DNA of 64,000 bases from JAEUIX01 sp046156035 (GTDB lineage: Bacteria > Planctomycetota > Phycisphaerae > Phycisphaerales > UBA1924), in assembly GCA_046156035.1 (NCBI GenBank), contig JBJXEW010000044.1:15234-79233 (forward strand). The letters run 5' to 3'. This document shows positions 63,187-64,000 of this stretch, piece after piece (the first letter of the stretch is position 1; every line of letters begins with the position of its first letter). Below the pieces are notes generated by a model. The model did no database searches. It saw only the letters and a list, made by a program, of their open reading frames with translations, and was not told the origin of the DNA. Position numbers and translations under genes: made by a program.

Positions 63187-63732
63187 TCACATCGGCTTCT
63201 TCGCAATCGTCTCGTCGTACACGCGCAGCAGTTTCTCTTTGTCGAAGACCATCTCCTGGCGGGAGAGGCCCACCACGTCATACGTGGGTGTGAGTTCGAT
63301 CGCGTCCACCGGGCAGGCCTCTTCGCACATGCCGCAGAAGATGCACCGCAGTTCGTCGATCTCGAACTTCACGGGGTACTTCTCGCGGTCGTCCCACGGG
63401 CTTTCGCCCGCGATGATGTGGATGCAGCGGGCCGGGCAGATGGTGGGGCACATCATGCAGGCCACGCACTTGGGGCGGCCGTTCTCATCGCGGTTCAGGC
63501 GGTGCACGCCGCGGAAGTTGCTCGTCTGCATCCCGCCCTCCTCCACGGGCATGTTCTCGCGGCGTTCCTCGGGATACTGCATGGTGCGCAGGCTCTTGCC
63601 GGTGAACTGGGTGGTGAACCAGTGTCGCAGGGTGGTGCCAAAGCCCTTGAAAACCTCGGGCAAGTAGACGCTCTCCAGCCGATTGAGGGGAGGCGATTGG
63701 AGCGTGAGCACGTCTTCGTCGCGGATGGCCAT
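63187..63732 (-). CDS. nuoI: NADH-quinone oxidoreductase subunit I
   Basis: A 181-residue protein with two [4Fe-4S] motifs: CVACMMCPTICPARCI and CIFCGMCEEACPVDAIELTP. It also has KGFGTTLRHWFTTQFTGK and TSNFRGVHRLNRDENGRPKC. It transfers electrons within complex I. No other nuo gene is within the window, so it is separated from or at the edge of its operon. The ATG at 63732 is preferred to an upstream start. Confidence 0.95.
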   Translation of the reverse strand: MAIRDEDVLTLQSPPLNRLESVYLPEVFKGFGTTLRHWFTTQFTGKSLRTMQYPEERRENMPVEEGGMQTSNFRGVHRLNRDENGRPKCVACMMCPTICPARCIHIIAGESPWDDREKYPVKFEIDELRCIFCGMCEEACPVDAIELTPTYDVVGLSRQEMVFDKEKLLRVYDETIAKKPM

Positions 63733-63752
63733 GGGCCAAGTGTAAGACAAGG

Positions 63753-63779
63753 CCCCACTCGGAGAGTGGGGGTACCCAA
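63753..63779. repeat. palindromic repeat family A, distant copy
   Basis: CCCCACTCGGAGAGTGGGGG followed by TACCCAA. It has the same core as the copies in kbl, 28 kb away. It lies 21 bp upstream of the nuoI start. Confidence 0.85.
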
Positions 63780-63802
63780 GGCAAAGACCCACACGGAGAG
63801 GT

Positions 63803-64000
63803 TTATGCAGCAACCTGCCGGGTGGGTCTGGGGATGGCCCCTCTGGCGAGGGCGATGATGAGCTTGGATTGAACCCAGGCACGGGTGCGTGGGTAGGTTC
63901 GCACCCAGGCGGGGAGGCAGGTCAGGCCGCCGCCGAAGTTGGTCCATTGCGCGAAGAAGCGTTCGATGGCCTTGCGGCTGCCGACGAGGTCCCGGGCGAA
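63803..64000 (-). CDS. transposase-like protein, C-terminal part only
   Basis: The frame is open from the window edge to the stop at 63803 (65 residues). It contains AIERFFAQWTNFGGGLTCLP and AWVRTYPRTRAWVQSKLIIA. This looks like the C-terminus of a DDE-type transposase, though the N-terminal part lies outside the window. The distance to the repeat A copy is only 24 bp. Confidence 0.45.
   Translation of the reverse strand, partial: FARDLVGSRKAIERFFAQWTNFGGGLTCLPAWVRTYPRTRAWVQSKLIIALARGAIPRPTRQVAA

Overview
The window looks like a chromosomal segment of a high-GC planctomycete, most likely in or near the Phycisphaerae. This is inferred from four things: dockerin-like calcium repeats of the type DFNGDGSLNPDDLGDYI on exported proteins, a PEP-CTERM-like C-terminus, planctomycete-style prepilin leaders (A^FSLIE), and a family O-GlcNAc-transferase-like TPR protein. 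No rRNA or tRNA genes and no CRISPR array were recognised.

Layout. 1-11.5 kb, mostly minus strand: an exported/lipoprotein cluster with a LuxR-type regulator, a PLP-dependent aromatic amino acid decarboxylase-like enzyme, a dockerin-like protein, a large collagen-like (Gly-X-Y) secreted protein, two paralogous exported ClpP/S49-like proteins, a CCA-adding-type nucleotidyltransferase and an AhpD-like protein. 11.5-24.2 kb, minus strand: one long type IV pilus / type II secretion-like operon. From upstream to downstream it runs histidine kinase, STAS, pilB, pilC, pilM, pilN, pilO, pilP-like, major pilin and four minor pilin/pseudopilin genes, and most junctions are 4-base ATGA/GTGA overlaps. 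24.4-30.1 kb, plus strand: exported proteins (CBM20-esterase-dockerin, DUF4331, TPR, DUF4394/PEP-CTERM). 30.2-41.4 kb: purK/purE, YceI, kbl, glyA, plsC, a TPR-glycosyltransferase and dxr. 41.6-45.2 kb: glyS coupled to an ATPase/DUF4325 pair, then a DinB-family gene. 45.6-51.6 kb: an isolated phage-head-like module (portal, scaffold-like, major capsid, small connector/tail-like genes) without terminase, integrase or tail genes. 51.6-64 kb: DUF559 nuclease, rpsA, an exported protein of unknown function, gyrA, STAS, ABC ATPase, a HicB-like protein, membrane proteins, nuoI and the end of a transposase-like gene.

The recurrent theme is dispersed palindromic repeats of at least five families, some with a captive enzyme. 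The most striking case is kbl. Its frame contains an in-frame 660-nt element encoding an apparently intact REP-associated tyrosine transposase (HUH and Tyr motifs) bounded by inverted copies of the CCCCACTCGGAGAGTGGGG repeat; removing it restores a canonical 401-residue KBL. dxr likewise carries an in-frame insert made of another palindromic family. A DUF559 nuclease gene at 51.6-52.1 kb sits between inverted copies of a third family. Together these suggest repeat families that insert in coding sequence without breaking the frame and that travel with their own enzymes.

Metabolically, kbl and glyA (threonine/glycine/serine) are adjacent and co-directional. purE and purK form a two-gene operon. 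The pilus operon holds the cytoplasmic ATPase, inner-membrane platform and pilins, but its secretin, prepilin peptidase and retraction ATPase must lie elsewhere.
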